NCBI GenBank assembly: GCA_037974335.1 | Contig: CM075760.1 | Coordinates: forward strand, 43,094,103 to 43,158,102 | Direction of reading: 5' to 3' | Length of the DNA: 64,000 nt | Source of the DNA: Prionace glauca | Taxonomy: Eukaryota > Chordata > Chondrichthyes > Carcharhiniformes > Carcharhinidae | Part shown: piece after piece, positions 43,862 to 55,364 of the stretch | Position numbering within the stretch: the first letter of the stretch is position 1 | How the letters are laid out: each line of letters opens with the position of its first letter | Program-made: the position numbers and the translations under genes | Notes under the pieces: generated by a model | What the model saw: only the letters and a program-made list of their open reading frames with translations | Told to the model about the DNA's origin: nothing | Databases searched by the model: none

Positions 43862-44020
43862 TACGGTGGCATGGTGGTTAGTACTGCTGACTCACAGCAT
43901 CACGGACCTCTGTTCAGTTCCAGTTTTGGGTCACTGTCTGTGTTGACTTTGTACATTTTCTCTGTGTCTGTACAGGTTTACTCCAGATGTTCCACTTTCC
44001 TCTCACACTCCAAAATACGT
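43862..44020 (+). repeat. SINE fragment
   Basis: The head 'ggtggcatggtggttagtactgctgactcacagc' and core 'tttgggtcactgtctgtgttgactttgtacattttc' match the SINE at 7,950. Truncated before the tail. It ends about 130 bp before the receptor exon. 43,400-43,860 holds no recognised gene. Confidence 0.7.
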
Positions 44021-44148
44021 GCTGGTTTAAAAAAAAATCAAATTGTTGTGTGTGTGTATTTTTTTTATTTTAACACATCGTTAGTCGAATTGGAAATTTT
44101 TTCCATTGAATCGTATCTAATTTTATTCTGTATTTCCCTCCCTGACAG

Positions 44149-45023
44149 TGAACATAATCACAATTGTGACACTGACGAGCAGAAACTGTGGTCTGTCCAA
44201 ATGTGTCACTCGTTACCTGGTTGCCATGTCAGTGGGGGATCTGCTGGTCGTTATCCTCGACCTGATATTGAGACACATTCCCATTGTTTATCATGAACAG
44301 TTTTATTTCCTGCTGTCTCTCCCTGCCACTGACTGTTCTGTCTGGTTCACCGTCACTTTCACTTTTGATCGATTTGTTGCCATTTGCTGCCCCAAGCTGA
44401 AAAGTAAATATTGCACTGAGAAATCGGCGGCTATGGTTCTGGGAACAGTGACGGTGCTGAGCTGTTTCAAGAACATTATCTGGTATTTTATGTTATTAAA
44501 TACATATGGGCTGCGGAACCTCCCCTGGTTTTGTGATTTCACAGGTGATGTTGTGGAATCTCTGGCCTGGGGAACAATTGAGTTCCTCCATTACATTCTA
44601 ACCCCGTGTGTCCCATTCGTCCTGATTCTGCTGCTCAATGCTCTCACCGTCAGACACATTTTAGTGAGCAGCAGAGCCCGCAGGAGACTCAGGGCTCACC
44701 GCAGCGGGGAGAATCCCAGAGACCCAGAGATGGAGTGTCGAAGGAAATCCATCATTTTGTTATTTGTTATCTCAGCCAATTTCATCCTCTTATGGTCAAC
44801 ATTCATGATTTATTCAGTATGGAATCGCATGTATGATTTGGGCTATCATTTCACATTAGATTTTTTTGTTATGGAATTGGGCTTCATACTGCAACTCACA
44901 AGTTGCTGTACAAATACTGTTATTTATGCCGCGACACAAACTCACTTCAGGCAGCAGCTAAAAAATGTACTGAAATATCCCCTTACGCAATTTTTCATCT
45001 CAATACAGCCTGAGAGGAAATGA
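44149..45023 (+). CDS. GPR139-like receptor, main exon only
   Basis: A complete second exon, opened by CCCTGACAG and phase-1 like its neighbours, encodes VNIITIVTLTSRNCGLSKC, TM2 RYLVAMSVGDLLVVILDLIL, TM3 with WFTVTFTFDRFVAICC, TM5 LTPCVPFVLILLLNALTVRH, the basic third loop SSRARRRLRAHRSGENPRD, TM6 and TM7 with NTVIY, ending SIQPERK and stop: about 290 residues, no breaks. A matching first exon (YYPILA-type) is not visible between 42.4 and 44.1 kb. It may lie unnoticed, be lost, or be borrowed by splicing from the first exon at 39,623-39,692, whose donor phase fits. Confidence 0.82.
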
Positions 45024-45079
45024 CAACAACAAGACCTCTGACTCTTCCTATTGGGCATTCAAACTGTAAATCACCAAAC

Positions 45080-45860
45080 AACCTCACAGAGACAGAAAGA
45101 GTGAAAGATAGAGAGAGAGGACAATGTTAGCAAAAGTGAGATTGATAGGCAAAGAGTGGCACAGAGAGGGAAAGGGACAAAGACTTGGAGAGCAACAGAA
45201 TTTGAAAGCGTTTCTAACAGGTACAGGAAAATAAACAGGGAGACAGACAGAAAAAAGAGAGACAAAGAAAGTGTCTCACAGAACGAGACAGACAGAAAAA
45301 AGAGAGACAAAGAAAGAGTCTCACAGAACGAGACAGACAGAAAAAAGAGAGACAAAGAAAGAATCTCACAGAACGAGACAGACAGAAATAGTGAGGAAAA
45401 TGGCGAGGGAGATATACAGGGAATGAGAAAGGGAGACAGGAAGACAGATTGGAAGTTGTAATAAGAGAGGGAGAGGGAGACAAGGGGGGAAGCGGGAGAC
45501 AAAAAGTGAGGCAGAGGGAAATAGCCAGAGACAGATAGAAACAGAGATATAGAGACACAGAACAGGAGCGAATGGGAAAGAGTGAGACTGAAAAAGTACA
45601 ATGGATAAAGCAAGAGCAAAAGTCAGAGTGAGGTGGGGGAGGCAGACAGACAAATAAGTAAAAGAGGGACAGGGAGTGGGAGAAGGAGAGTGACACTGAG
45701 GTGGGGGGGGGGGGCAGGAAAGACAGAGGAAGAGGGTAGAAAGAGGGAGAGTGGGGAAGAGGCGGGGAGACAGCAAAAGGCAGAGTGAAACACTGAGAGA
45801 GTCAGAGGCACAGAGAGAGAGCCACAAGAAACATAGAAAGAGGCAGAGAGATATATTTAA
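45080..45860 (+). repeat. Purine-rich tract with 45-bp tandem repeat
   Basis: Long G/A-rich run. Within it a 45-bp unit (starts AGACAGACAGAAAAAAGAG) is repeated three times plus a partial fourth, starting at 45,241, 45,286, 45,331 and 45,376. Because the period is a multiple of three, it creates spurious open frames on both strands; I do not regard these as genes. Confidence 0.9.
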
Positions 45861-45984
45861 GGACTTTAACGATAATCATCAGGTGGAGCTTTGGAAGATT
45901 AGCTCCCTGATTGAGGCGGTTAATGCTATCCAATCCGGGAGCCCTGCAGACATATATAATATGGTGTGTCAGGGTAACCAGAAT

Positions 45985-46235
45985 TCAGGGCGTGTACACT
46001 CAGGTGTGGATGTGATGGACTGGTGGTTTTATCACCAGAGCATTAATACAGAAACTCATGTTCTGGGCACACGGGTTCCGATCACATCACTGCGGATGGT
46101 GGAACTTGAATCTCGTGACCATAAAAAACATTGCCCATTTTCAGAAAGACCCATCTGGTTTCTCAGTGTCCTAGGGAAGGGCCACAGCAATGTGGTTGAC
46201 ACTTAATTGCCCTCTGAACATGGGCAACTAGGCGG
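45985..46235 (+). repeat. Second-family SINE copy
   Basis: Order 'cagagcattaatacagaaactcatg', 'acgggttccgatcac', 'ggtggaacttgaa', 'ccatctggtttctcagtgtcctagggaaggg', 'gccacagcaatgtggttgacacttaattgccctctga' matches the copies at 43,070 and 56,165. Confidence 0.7.
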
Positions 46236-46239
46236 CACA

Positions 46240-47735
46240 GTTGCAAAGGCAGATGCCTTGAGTTGGCTACAATTAACGGACACTGGTCATATCCCCAGTG
46301 GAAGAGACAGTAATCATGAACTTTTTCAAAACTTTCCCAGTGACAGCCAATAATATTCGGCTATGGATACAAAATTACCCAGTCCTCAATAAACTGAAGC
46401 AGCGAGCGCTGATGGGGAAAACCAAAAGGCCGTTACAGCCTGAATTACACCCATATTGGATGGCAGAGAGCAGCTGACTGTGGAAGATGGCACACTCTTA
46501 TGGGGTTTAAGAGTGTCACCCTCAGCCAAGGTTCACCATCCCATCCTCGCGGTACTCATGGCCACCCAGGAGTGACAAACTGAAGAACCTCCAAATTGCC
46601 ACGTCTGTGGCCAGGTATGAATACAGGGATTTGGTTGTGGGTCAGTGTTGGCAATGTCAACAAGGGACGAATGTCACCAGTCACTACTCTTCACACTTGG
46701 GAATGGCTGGAACGGCCGTAGACGTGGCTGCACATGGACAGTGTCGGACCGTTCATGTGGTCTAAGTTCCTGATGATGATAGATGCTGATTCAAAGTGAA
46801 TGGCCGTACACAGGGTGAGTCAATCAAACACAAAGACAAGAGTGCAGGAATTTCATGCCTCTTTCTTGACACCCGGGATCCCGCAGGTGTTGGTTTCTGA
46901 AAATGGACCACCCTTTATGAGCCAGGAATTTGTGCATTGCATGAAGTTGAACAGAATTTAACGCGTTCGGACAGTGCCCATATTACCCTCATCCAGCAGC
47001 CTGGCAGAAAGAGTGGCCCAAACACTGAAAACAGGTTCAAAAAACCATCCCACAGCCTCCGTTGACAGCAAACTATCCAGATTTCTCTTCAATTGCAGGA
47101 CAACATGCCCCCAATCACCACTCTCCCACCCCCACCTCAACAAATGGAATAGCCCAAGTAGAGTTGCTCATGATCACACTTCCCAAAGTTAAGTCTGATT
47201 TTCCGGGGGAGGGAGCTGACACCCAGAACCGTTCCCATCAACTGGGACAGGCACTTAAAGGCAGTTGTTAGGCTATTAGTTAAGAATCATGGCAATGGAT
47301 CCGCGTGGTTCTGAGGCACGTACAGGTCAGGAACAGGGCCAGTTTCCTCTCAAGTCAGCTTGGGAGATGCCATCCTACGGGAATGTTTCAAACATCTACA
47401 AACCATGAAACCCCAAGACATGCAGGGAAAATCAATTCCCAGCACATCCGGAACTTTGGAAAGAATCCCAGGCACTCCGGCTCCTGCTCTCCATCTCCAC
47501 CAGTGAGAAACTCGGAGTTGAAATGGAAACAGTGGGCTTCGAATCTCGACCACATTGTCTCCCGATAAAGGGAACTCGGGCCACAACGCTCATGGTGGAA
47601 GAGGCGAGCTCGGGTCTGCTGAACCCCACTGAGGCTGAGCAGGAGGAAACGGACCCAGCATTGAAATTCCAAACAAAGGCTTCCAAGGCTGTCAGCCCTC
47701 GGCGGTTACTCAGACCTAGAGGTGGAGGGGTGTAA
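46240..47735 (+). mobile_element. Ty3/Gypsy-type LTR retrotransposon relic, pol part
   Basis: Fossil of a Ty3/Gypsy element. The visible parts are the RNase H/integrase border (a KADALSWL-like block near 46,245), the zinc-binding region of the integrase (near 46,560-46,670), and part of the integrase core with the SENGPPF and SSSLAERVAQTLK blocks (46,890-47,035). Downstream sequence to about 47,735 is probably the rest of pol. No long terminal repeats and no gag part were found. The copy is clearly broken in many places and looks old. Confidence 0.75.
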
Positions 47736-48269
47736 TAACTTAAAATTGATGAATGAGTTGGACATCGTCAAATATAAACTACGGAACTGAGGCCTGTGAA
47801 ATCTGCCTATTGAGGGATCTCCACAGACGTAAGCTGCAGAGCGTGCAACGCTGAGAGTTGGGGAAAGTGAGGGAGTTTAGGGAAGTGGATAGAGAGGTGT
47901 TGCTGTGTCTTGTGTCCCTTACTACCCGTTCCATACTGCCATGTCCAGTTGGGTAGGTGTTGACCAGACATTACAGTTCAGAAAGTGACGTGGGACAAAC
48001 GGAAGCAGCTGGTTGTTGAAAAGTCCTTGGAAGGAAAAGTGAGGGAATTTTCTGAGTAGCTCCTGCTGATGCCAGAGCTTCACGAAGCATTCCTGATGTT
48101 GTTAATGTTCTAGGTACGAATCCCGAAACTGCAGCTGATGGAATTTGAATTAAATAAAAATTGTCTGGAAATAAAAATCTACTGATGACCATAAAACCAT
48201 TTTTGATTGTCGAAAGGACCATTTTTTTTCACTAATGTCCTTTAGGAAAGGAAATCTACCAGGGAGAGG
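47736..48269. other. No gene; SINE fragment at the end
   Basis: Nothing recognised to about 48,107. 48,108-48,260 is a partial second-family SINE ('ttctaggtacgaatcccg', 'ctgatggaatttgaattaaataaaaattgtctggaa', 'actaatgtcctttaggaaaggaaatc'). Confidence 0.5.
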
Positions 48270-49680
48270 GGAATAAAGCAAAGGTGAATTAGCTGAAGTG
48301 GAACGAGAGAACAGGGCCAGTAAGACTCAGAGAAAGAGCAGAAATAGTGTGGTTCCTAATTAAAGAGGGTCTGCCAGACTGAAGTGCATTTGTTTCAATA
48401 CAAGAAGTGTAACAGGTAAGGCTGTGGATGGACGTAGAGCTTGGATTCGTTCTTGGAACTGTGAGGTTGCTGCTATTATAGAGACTTGGTTAAGGAATGG
48501 AGAGAAATGACAGCTTAACGTAGAAGGATACAGATGATTCAAGCAGGATAGAGAGTCATGTAACGGGGAGGGACATTTTCAAGACTGGTAGGGAGAATAT
48601 TGCAGCAGTACTGCAGGAGGACTGCACCCAATGTACTTCGCATGGCTTATACAGCGAGGCAGTATGGGTAGAGTGCAGGAATAGGAAGGCTGTAGTCACA
48701 AGATGCGACATTTTCTATTGGCCTCCCAACAACCAGCGGGAGATTAAGAAACAGGTATGAATGAGATTTTGACAAGGTGTTAAAGTAACAGGATTGTTGT
48801 GGTGGGAGAGTTAACTTCCTCAAAATTGATAGGGACTCATTTTGTGCTCAGTGTGTGGATGGGGCAGTGTTTGTAAGGAGCATCCAGGAGGGCTTCCCGA
48901 AACATTATATAAATAGTCCAACTAGGGAAGTGGCTGAACTGGACCTGGCAATAAGGAATCAGCCTGGACAGGTGGTCGACATTTCGGTGAGGGAGCAGTT
49001 GGGGAACAGAGACCATAACTCAATAAGCATTAAGGTACGGACAGAGAAAGGTAAGCGTAATACTCAAGTGAAGATCCTAAACTGGGGGAAGGCTAATTAT
49101 AACAATATTAGACAGAAACTGAAGAATGTAGATTGGGGCAGATGTTTGAGAGCAAATCAACATCTGGCACATGGGAGGCTTTGAAGTGCAAGTTGATAGC
49201 AATTCCGGACTGGCACATTCCAATGAAGATGAAGGATAGGTATGGCAAATTTTGGAAACATTATAAAATGAGATAAATTATGAGCCTAGTCAAAGCGAAA
49301 AAGGAAGATTTTTTCTAGCCTAGGAAGACACAAAGCAATTATGGAATACAAAAAAAAGAAACTTTAGCAAAGAGTAAGGAGGGCTAAAAGGGGTCACGAA
49401 AATTATTTGGCCGCAGGATGGAGGAAAATCCTAAGGCGTTTTACATTTACATAAAGGGCAAAAGGTTAGCCAGGGAGAGGGCTGGCACACTCTCAGCCTT
49501 CTTATTCTTATTGATACAAAGGATTGAAACATCTGCAATCTCCAGAGAAGGAGCAATATTCCTGTTTAACCGTTACATTCACCAATTCCATGGTAACCAT
49601 CCTATATACTTTCTACTGTGTATAGGTTGTACAATCTCGCTAATACGATGAATCAGGATCGGGTGCATCATAAGGGTGGC
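48270..49680 (+). mobile_element. CR1-type LINE fragment, endonuclease region
   Basis: Carries the C-terminal part of the apurinic-type endonuclease and the linker to RT: LDLAIRNQPGQVVDISVREQLGNRDHN at about 48,935-49,020 contains the conserved SDHN-like catalytic block (here RDHN), then VKILNWGKANYNNIRQKL and a RRAKRGHENYLA-like block near 49,380-49,415. Earlier sequence (48,370-48,500) fits 'fxtrsvtgKA...vAaiIETWL'. Several frame changes; the RT itself is absent. Confidence 0.75.
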
Positions 49681-49689
49681 CAGACCTTA

Positions 49690-50590
49690 TGATATAAACA
49701 GTGATATTGCCTGGTGAACATGGACTGCAGCGATTCAAGATTGCAGCTCATCACCACTTTGTCAGGGGCAATTAGAGAAGGACAACAGATGTCAGTGCTG
49801 CCCACAACCTATAAATGATTAAAAATTATGTAGTAACAACAGAGACAGAATCTAATCTAATATAGACAGATATGCTAGCAGAATGATGACATAACCTGAC
49901 TTGAAGAGTCATGTAAAGCAATGTATGGGATCTCTAGAGTAAGAGAGACAGAGCATGATATAATGTATAAATAAACAGGTTTTTCTGTGCATGTGATAAT
50001 TCTAGAAAAAGGAATTTGTCCAATAATAACCAGCAGGTGTCAAATGAAGCAACATCAGATACAGGTTTGAATTCACAACTGATTGGGTAACGCTTTCCAA
50101 AAATAATAATCGAGAATTAGAACATTATAATTTGAATGACTGGCTCCAGTGTATCACTAACAGAGACAGCTGGGCCTGGAGTCAGACTGGGACCTGATAT
50201 TTCTGGGGTCTTGGCGCAGGTTTCTTTGTAATGACGAACGATGCAGGGATTTGTGTGGCAAACACAGATTGGAAATCCCATGGCAACCGCAGGAGTGACT
50301 GACTCCACCCGACTAAGAGCTGCTGTTCTCAAGGAGGGGAGTGGGGTTTAATCATAACGGACTCCATAAAGTTCTGTTATCTGAGGTAACAATGATGAAT
50401 CTGTCAGAGGAACAGAAAACAATCTGTTCCTTCTCATTCTTACAGGCAGTTCCACTTATATAGACACAATTAGGACTCAATATGAAAAACTTCATCGGAT
50501 GAAAAAAAACAGTGCAATAAATGCACTGTTCGATCCAATGCTCATTTGTTCAAAGCTTTGGCTTGTAAATAGAATTGAATTTCGGAATGG
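49690..50590. other. No gene seen
   Basis: About 900 bp without recognisable coding, RNA or repeat content. Confidence 0.45.
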
Positions 50591-50602
50591 TTCCTGGCAA
50601 TT

Positions 50603-50771
50603 ACACACATACACACACACACACATTTAGGCATACACAAACACACACACACACATTCACACACACACATACACACACAGATTTAGGCATACACACACAC
50701 ACACATTTAGGCATACACAAACACACACACACACATTCACACACACACACAAACACACACACGCATTTTGG

Positions 50772-50808
<37 letters not shown>

Positions 50809-50830
50809 TTAGGCATATACACACACACAA
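50603..50830 (+). repeat. CA microsatellite with interspersed motif
   Basis: (CA)n runs broken at regular points by ATTTAGGCATA (about 50,624, 50,681, 50,706, 50,808), i.e. a compound tandem repeat with unit of mixed length. Confidence 0.95.
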
Positions 50831-50839
50831 CATTTTTTG

Positions 50840-52400
50840 TCACAAGATATTAGCACAAGACGGCAGCTGTAAAAAAATTGTACTTTATTCAGTCTTAATG
50901 AAGGATAGGGAGAGGCACAAAGCGAATGCTAGGACAGTTATATAGACGAACCATCAAAATGGTCCCATTCTCAAATTCTAATCTCATGAAGGATATATCT
51001 AATTTATTTTCCAAAGTTACTGTGAAATCGGGTTCGATCAACCTTTCAAGCTGTTCATTCCAGTTCATAACAACTCTTGTGTAAAAGTAAATGATCCCAT
51101 TTCTGTCTCTCTGCTCAGTAGAATAAATCTGTGCCCATGGGTTGCTGACCGTCCTCCCAATTGAAATATTCTCTCTTTAGTTAACCTACTTACAGCTTCA
51201 TGATTTTGAATACGAATAGAAGTGTTCAAAAGACTGACAAGGAGTAGAGAGCGGCACCGAGAGAGTTAGGAGAAAGAAAAATGGAGCGCTGACAGATAAA
51301 GGCCCAGGAACAAAAATAAGTAGCAGATGGAGAGAAAATGATCAAACAATACAAGATAACAGCTATCATTCCCTCCCTTCACAGAACCCGGGGGAACTCA
51401 GTGAATATCCCACTGACCATCCAGTTACGTCCGGGAATGCAAACTCTGAATGGATTACATCAGGCTTATTTGTAAATGTCACCACAATGAGATCTGTGCG
51501 ACTCTGCCCTGACTCTGTGGGCAGATATAGGCCGCACTGACAGATGTTCTCACCAGATTGTGGTCTCTGGATTTATTTTCTGCTCGGAAGTGAGATGTGT
51601 GGTTTGGAACCCGCAGCATGAAACAGGAAGTTGTGTTACCTGAGTATGAAAGAACCGGGACCAGTTTGATGTTATCGCCGTGAACAGTCTTCCTGCCTGT
51701 GAGGGTGAACTCACTCTGACAGCATCAAGAACAGTCACACAGATTGCTGCCGGTCTCAGCATTACATTCACCTCCATTCCCATTTTAAGGAACCAAGAAA
51801 ATGATCATATGGGGTTTACATAATGGGGTTTACATAAAATGGGGGTTTACATAAATTTATTGAAGGGAAGATGGACTGAAGATTATCACTAATAGAAAGG
51901 AGGGAAATTAAAGCATTTTTTTTCTTCGGAGGTGTTCTAAAATAGAAACTTTCAGTGTTGTGTGACAGAAATCGAGGAGAGAGATTAAGTGAGTGAACTG
52001 GCCTATTTCCGGCACTGAATTTTCCTCTGATGACACTTTTTGCTTCATCTTTTCAGTCGTAAGGTGCCTTAAGCAAAAAGAAAGATTTTTCTTTCCAACT
52101 TGGAGCTCGATTGGCTCCTAGATACTTGTTTAATTGAATTAATGGATACGGACAGAGCAAAGAGAAGTTATCTGATTTCGTTGCAGTCTGAGACAGAGAA
52201 AGAAAGGAGAGAAGTTCAGTGAGTCATCTGAAAGATGCATTGCCTTGGCAGCGGAATGGCCAGCTGTACATCCCATGTACAGGACGCCAAGGGCGTCCAG
52301 GGCAATTCATTAACTTTGGGTATTGAATGAGGCAAAGAATGTGTAACTAAATATTGAATAAGTTACCATAACTAATTGCCCTTATAAGATGGTGATGAGA
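50840..52400. other. No gene seen
   Basis: About 1.5 kb with no confirmed gene. A tandem TGGGGTTTACATA motif (three units) lies at 51,808-51,858. Confidence 0.45.
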
Positions 52401-52409
52401 ATTGCTGCG

Positions 52410-53050
52410 AAATCTGTGGTGAATGTCCTCACACCGCGCTGTTACAGACGGTGTTCTTGCATTTCATTCCAGCAACTGTGAAGGAAGGGCGATATTTTTC
52501 CAAATCAGGTATATGACTGACTTGGAGTGGAATTTACGGGTAATATTCCCAGGTAACTTTTACCCCATCCTTCCAAATGGCAACAGGCGTGTATTTGGAA
52601 GGTTTTGCCGAGGAGTCTTGGTCAGTTTCTGAAGTGAAACTTGAATACGGTATACAATACTTCTGTTGTTTGTCGGTGGTGGAGAGAGTGAGCATTTGGA
52701 AATGCTGTGCCAGTCAAGCCGGCTGCTCTGTTCTAAATACATTAAAACTTCTTGAATGTTGTTTGAGCTGCACTTATTCAAGCAAGTGGAGAGAACCCTC
52801 TTTCATCCTCAGTTGTGGCTTGTAGACAGTGGACAGGTTTGGGGAGTCAGGAGGTGGGTTACTCACAGCAAGCTGACCCGATATTCCATCCGGAGCTTTT
52901 ATATACCTAGTTAAGTCAGGAATTAGTCAATGGTAACCCTAACGATGTTTATAGTGGGAGATTCAGTATTGTAATATCATTGAATGACAAGGAGCAATGG
53001 ATAGATTTTCTCTTTTTGGAGATGGTCATTGCCTGACGCTAATATTACTC
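52410..53050 (-). mobile_element. Antisense non-LTR retrotransposon RT fragment
   Basis: On the minus strand decayed RT-terminal sequence can be read: QAMTISKKRKSIHCSLSFND at about 53,035-52,975 and an 'IQNRAAGLTGT..NAHSLHHRQ'-like block near 52,740-52,680. The order matches a LINE 3' coding end distinct from the CR1 copies above. Another piece of the same element, inverted, is at 53,430-53,620 ('cttcatgaactgctgcaaaacctggtgtgtagttatatccacagtgctgttaggg'). Confidence 0.6.
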
Positions 53051-53754
53051 ATAATCTCCAAATCACAAAAAAAAGTATTTAACATATTATTTTCAGCATT
53101 GTATTTGGTATGCATATAATTGCAGTTTATTTAATGTCGTTTATTAAGATTCAAATTTATTCAAATCACTTTGGCCTTTCTGTCACCAAAGAATCAAATC
53201 TGTCCCAGAATTCAGAGGGAAATTGAATTAAGTCAGACCGAGGATCAGGAGCAGCTACCCAGCAGCCTTTGTGCTTTATTGACAAGTAATCACCCCATCA
53301 CCACACATAAATCTCTGTAGAATAATTGGAGTCATTTTTAAAATGACTGCATAACTGTCACTCATTCGCAATTAAATAATTTCATTCGCCATTTCCCATT
53401 CATTCATAAGGATTAGTGTATCTGAAATTGATTTATGGAAGGTGGGCGATGCTGCTGATGGCACCATTTATTCCCTATTGCTAATTGCATTCGGTAAGCT
53501 GGGGGTGAGCGCCCTTCATGAACTGCTGCAAAACCTGGTGTGTAGTTATATCCACAGTGCTGTTAGGGAGGGTGCTTCTACATTCCGACCCAGCGACATA
53601 AAAATACAGCAATGTACGTCCAATGTATGTCCAAAAGAGGTTTATTAGTGTTTTGGAGTGGAATTTCCAGGCGAGACTGTTCCAATTCACCAATTGTCAT
53701 CAATCCATAAAGATAAAGAATGATTTCATCAATTATATTCAGCACTTTGCTAAA

Positions 53755-53990
53755 GGAAATACTGCGGATTCTGGAAACTGAACCAAAAAAAAAACTGTAA
53801 ATGCTGTAAAATCTCAACAGGTCTGAGAGCATCTGTGGAGAGAGAATAGAGTAAGAAGTCTGACAACGCCAGATTTGAGTCCAACCAATTGATTTGATCG
53901 TAAATTTTATTTAATAGCATCTCCACATCATGAGAGAGAATAGAGCCAACGGTTCGAGTCAGGATGGCCCATTATCATTTAGAGGGAATT
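53755..53990 (+). repeat. SINE fragment interrupted by an 80-bp insertion
   Basis: The host SINE ('actgcggattctggaaactg', 'aatgctgtaaaatctcaacaggtctgagagcatctgtggag', resuming with 'agccaacggttcgagtcaggatggccc') is split at 53,852-53,931 by an insertion. The insertion is flanked by the 14-bp direct repeat GAGAGAGAATAGAG (53,838-53,851 and 53,932-53,945). Insert ends match, inverted, both ends of the 145-bp element at 35,807. Confidence 0.8.
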
Positions 53991-54570
53991 GAAGAGGGTG
54001 ATGAAATTGAGAAATGATGAGACTGGAAAGGGATTAGGAAGATTTTGTTTTCCGATACTGTTAGTGATTGAGGCTTTGATTAGATTAGTTAGGATGTAGA
54101 AGTTGATTATGATATTTGGGATCGTATATGAATTGACACAAATTGTGTGTGTCTCAAAATAGTGTATAGAATTAAACAGTAGCTATTTTAACGATTCCTT
54201 TCTCACAGGAAAGTTATTCAGCTTCTCTGACACCTTGTTAGAAACAATGATGATCTCTGCAATCAGAAATGCTCTTCCGAAGCATTCTCCAGATTCGAAA
54301 TGTTGTCTCTAATCTGTCTCCACAGATGCTGTCGGACCTGCTGAGATTTTCTGTTTGTTTTAAATGTTTAATTCTATACAATAGGTAACTGAACTTTGCT
54401 TCGTATAATTTATTGATATTAACATTTAATGACGTTTTATTGGCTGTTTTGTCAGCAAGGAATAAAACTTGTCCCAGAATTCAGCGGGAAATGGAATTAA
54501 TTTGGACCGAGGATAATGAACAGCAGCCTCTGCGCTTTATTGACATGTCATCACCTCATTGACACCTCAT

Positions 54571-54700
54571 AAGATGATTGGGCTCAGGAGGGAGAATTGT
54601 AATATTTGAAACATCTGGCTCTTTCATATGCAACAAATTACTCAACATGCCCTCACCCAAATTAGTGAAGCGATCAGGATGCAAAGTGAATAATGTGGCA
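54571..54700. repeat. Left arm of a 130-bp inverted repeat
   Basis: Its reverse complement is 54,918-55,047 with two differences in 130 positions by eye. The central spacer is 217 bp. No mobile element coding is visible. Confidence 0.92.
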
Positions 54701-54917
54701 GCCTCTGCGCTTCATTGACATGTCATCACCTCATTATTACACAGAAAATCCTGATACGTAGCTGGAGTGTGTGATGATTTTCAAAATGATGATATAAATG
54801 TGACCACTCATACCTCATGTGAAGTTACTGAATCTTTAAATCCCTATTCATTATTACACAGTTGTGGGAAATAATGTAACACTTGTAGTTGCCCAGTGAG
54901 TCTCACAACCTTTCTGT

Positions 54918-55047
54918 TGCCACATTATTTACTTTGCAGCCTGATCGCTTCACTAATTTGGGTGAGGGCATGTTGAGTAATTTGTTGCATATGAAAGAGC
55001 CAGATGTTTCAAATATTACAATTCTCCCTCCTGAGCCCAATCATCTT
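54918..55047. repeat. Right arm of the 130-bp inverted repeat
   Basis: Pairs with 54,571-54,700 (arm starts TGCCACATTATTTACTTTGC and ends CCCAATCATCTT). Confidence 0.92.
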
Positions 55048-55364
55048 CCTTCTTTTTATCTTGGAAAGAAAAATTCAGCATCAGCAGAGAAATGAACAGG
55101 AAAACCTTGTCTTCCTCTTTCTGAGGATCAGTTTGCTAACTCCCGATAAACCCAGGATGGATTTCACCCAGAAACTCTGGAAGGATTGAATATGTTAGGC
55201 TGACTGCAACGTGGAATAAAGGAGCTGATTCAATATATGAAGTAGTCAAGCAGAAATATGGGAATGTAGAACAATATCTTTCAGTACCATCTATCAATGC
55301 ATTCATCAATCAATTCACTGATTCCTCATTCAATATATTCAGACATCCAGCTGTGATTCATCGA

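Larger units (their letters stand above)
53090..54870. repeat. Local duplication series
   Basis: 53,190-53,330 ('gtcccagaattcagagggaaattgaattaa', 'gaccgaggatcagga', 'cctttgtgctttattgaca') recurs at 54,470-54,565 and, in part, at 54,697-54,790 ('cagcctctgcgcttcattgacatgtcatcacctcatt'). It is a small family of diverged direct duplicates with no coding content. Confidence 0.65.

Noticed and set aside
45071-45827. Long open frames on both strands, rich in Ser/Leu/Phe or Arg/Glu/Lys
   Set aside because: They come from the purine-rich tract and its 45-bp tandem repeat, whose period is a multiple of three; composition is low-complexity and both strands are open.
50575-50853. His/Thr-repeat and Cys/Val-repeat frames
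   Set aside because: Direct product of the CA microsatellite read on either strand.
51550-51783. Possible V leader exon on the minus strand (MLRPAAICVTVLDAV followed by a GTGAGT)
   Set aside because: Length and donor resemble a V leader, but no V exon or recombination signal follows within 1 kb.
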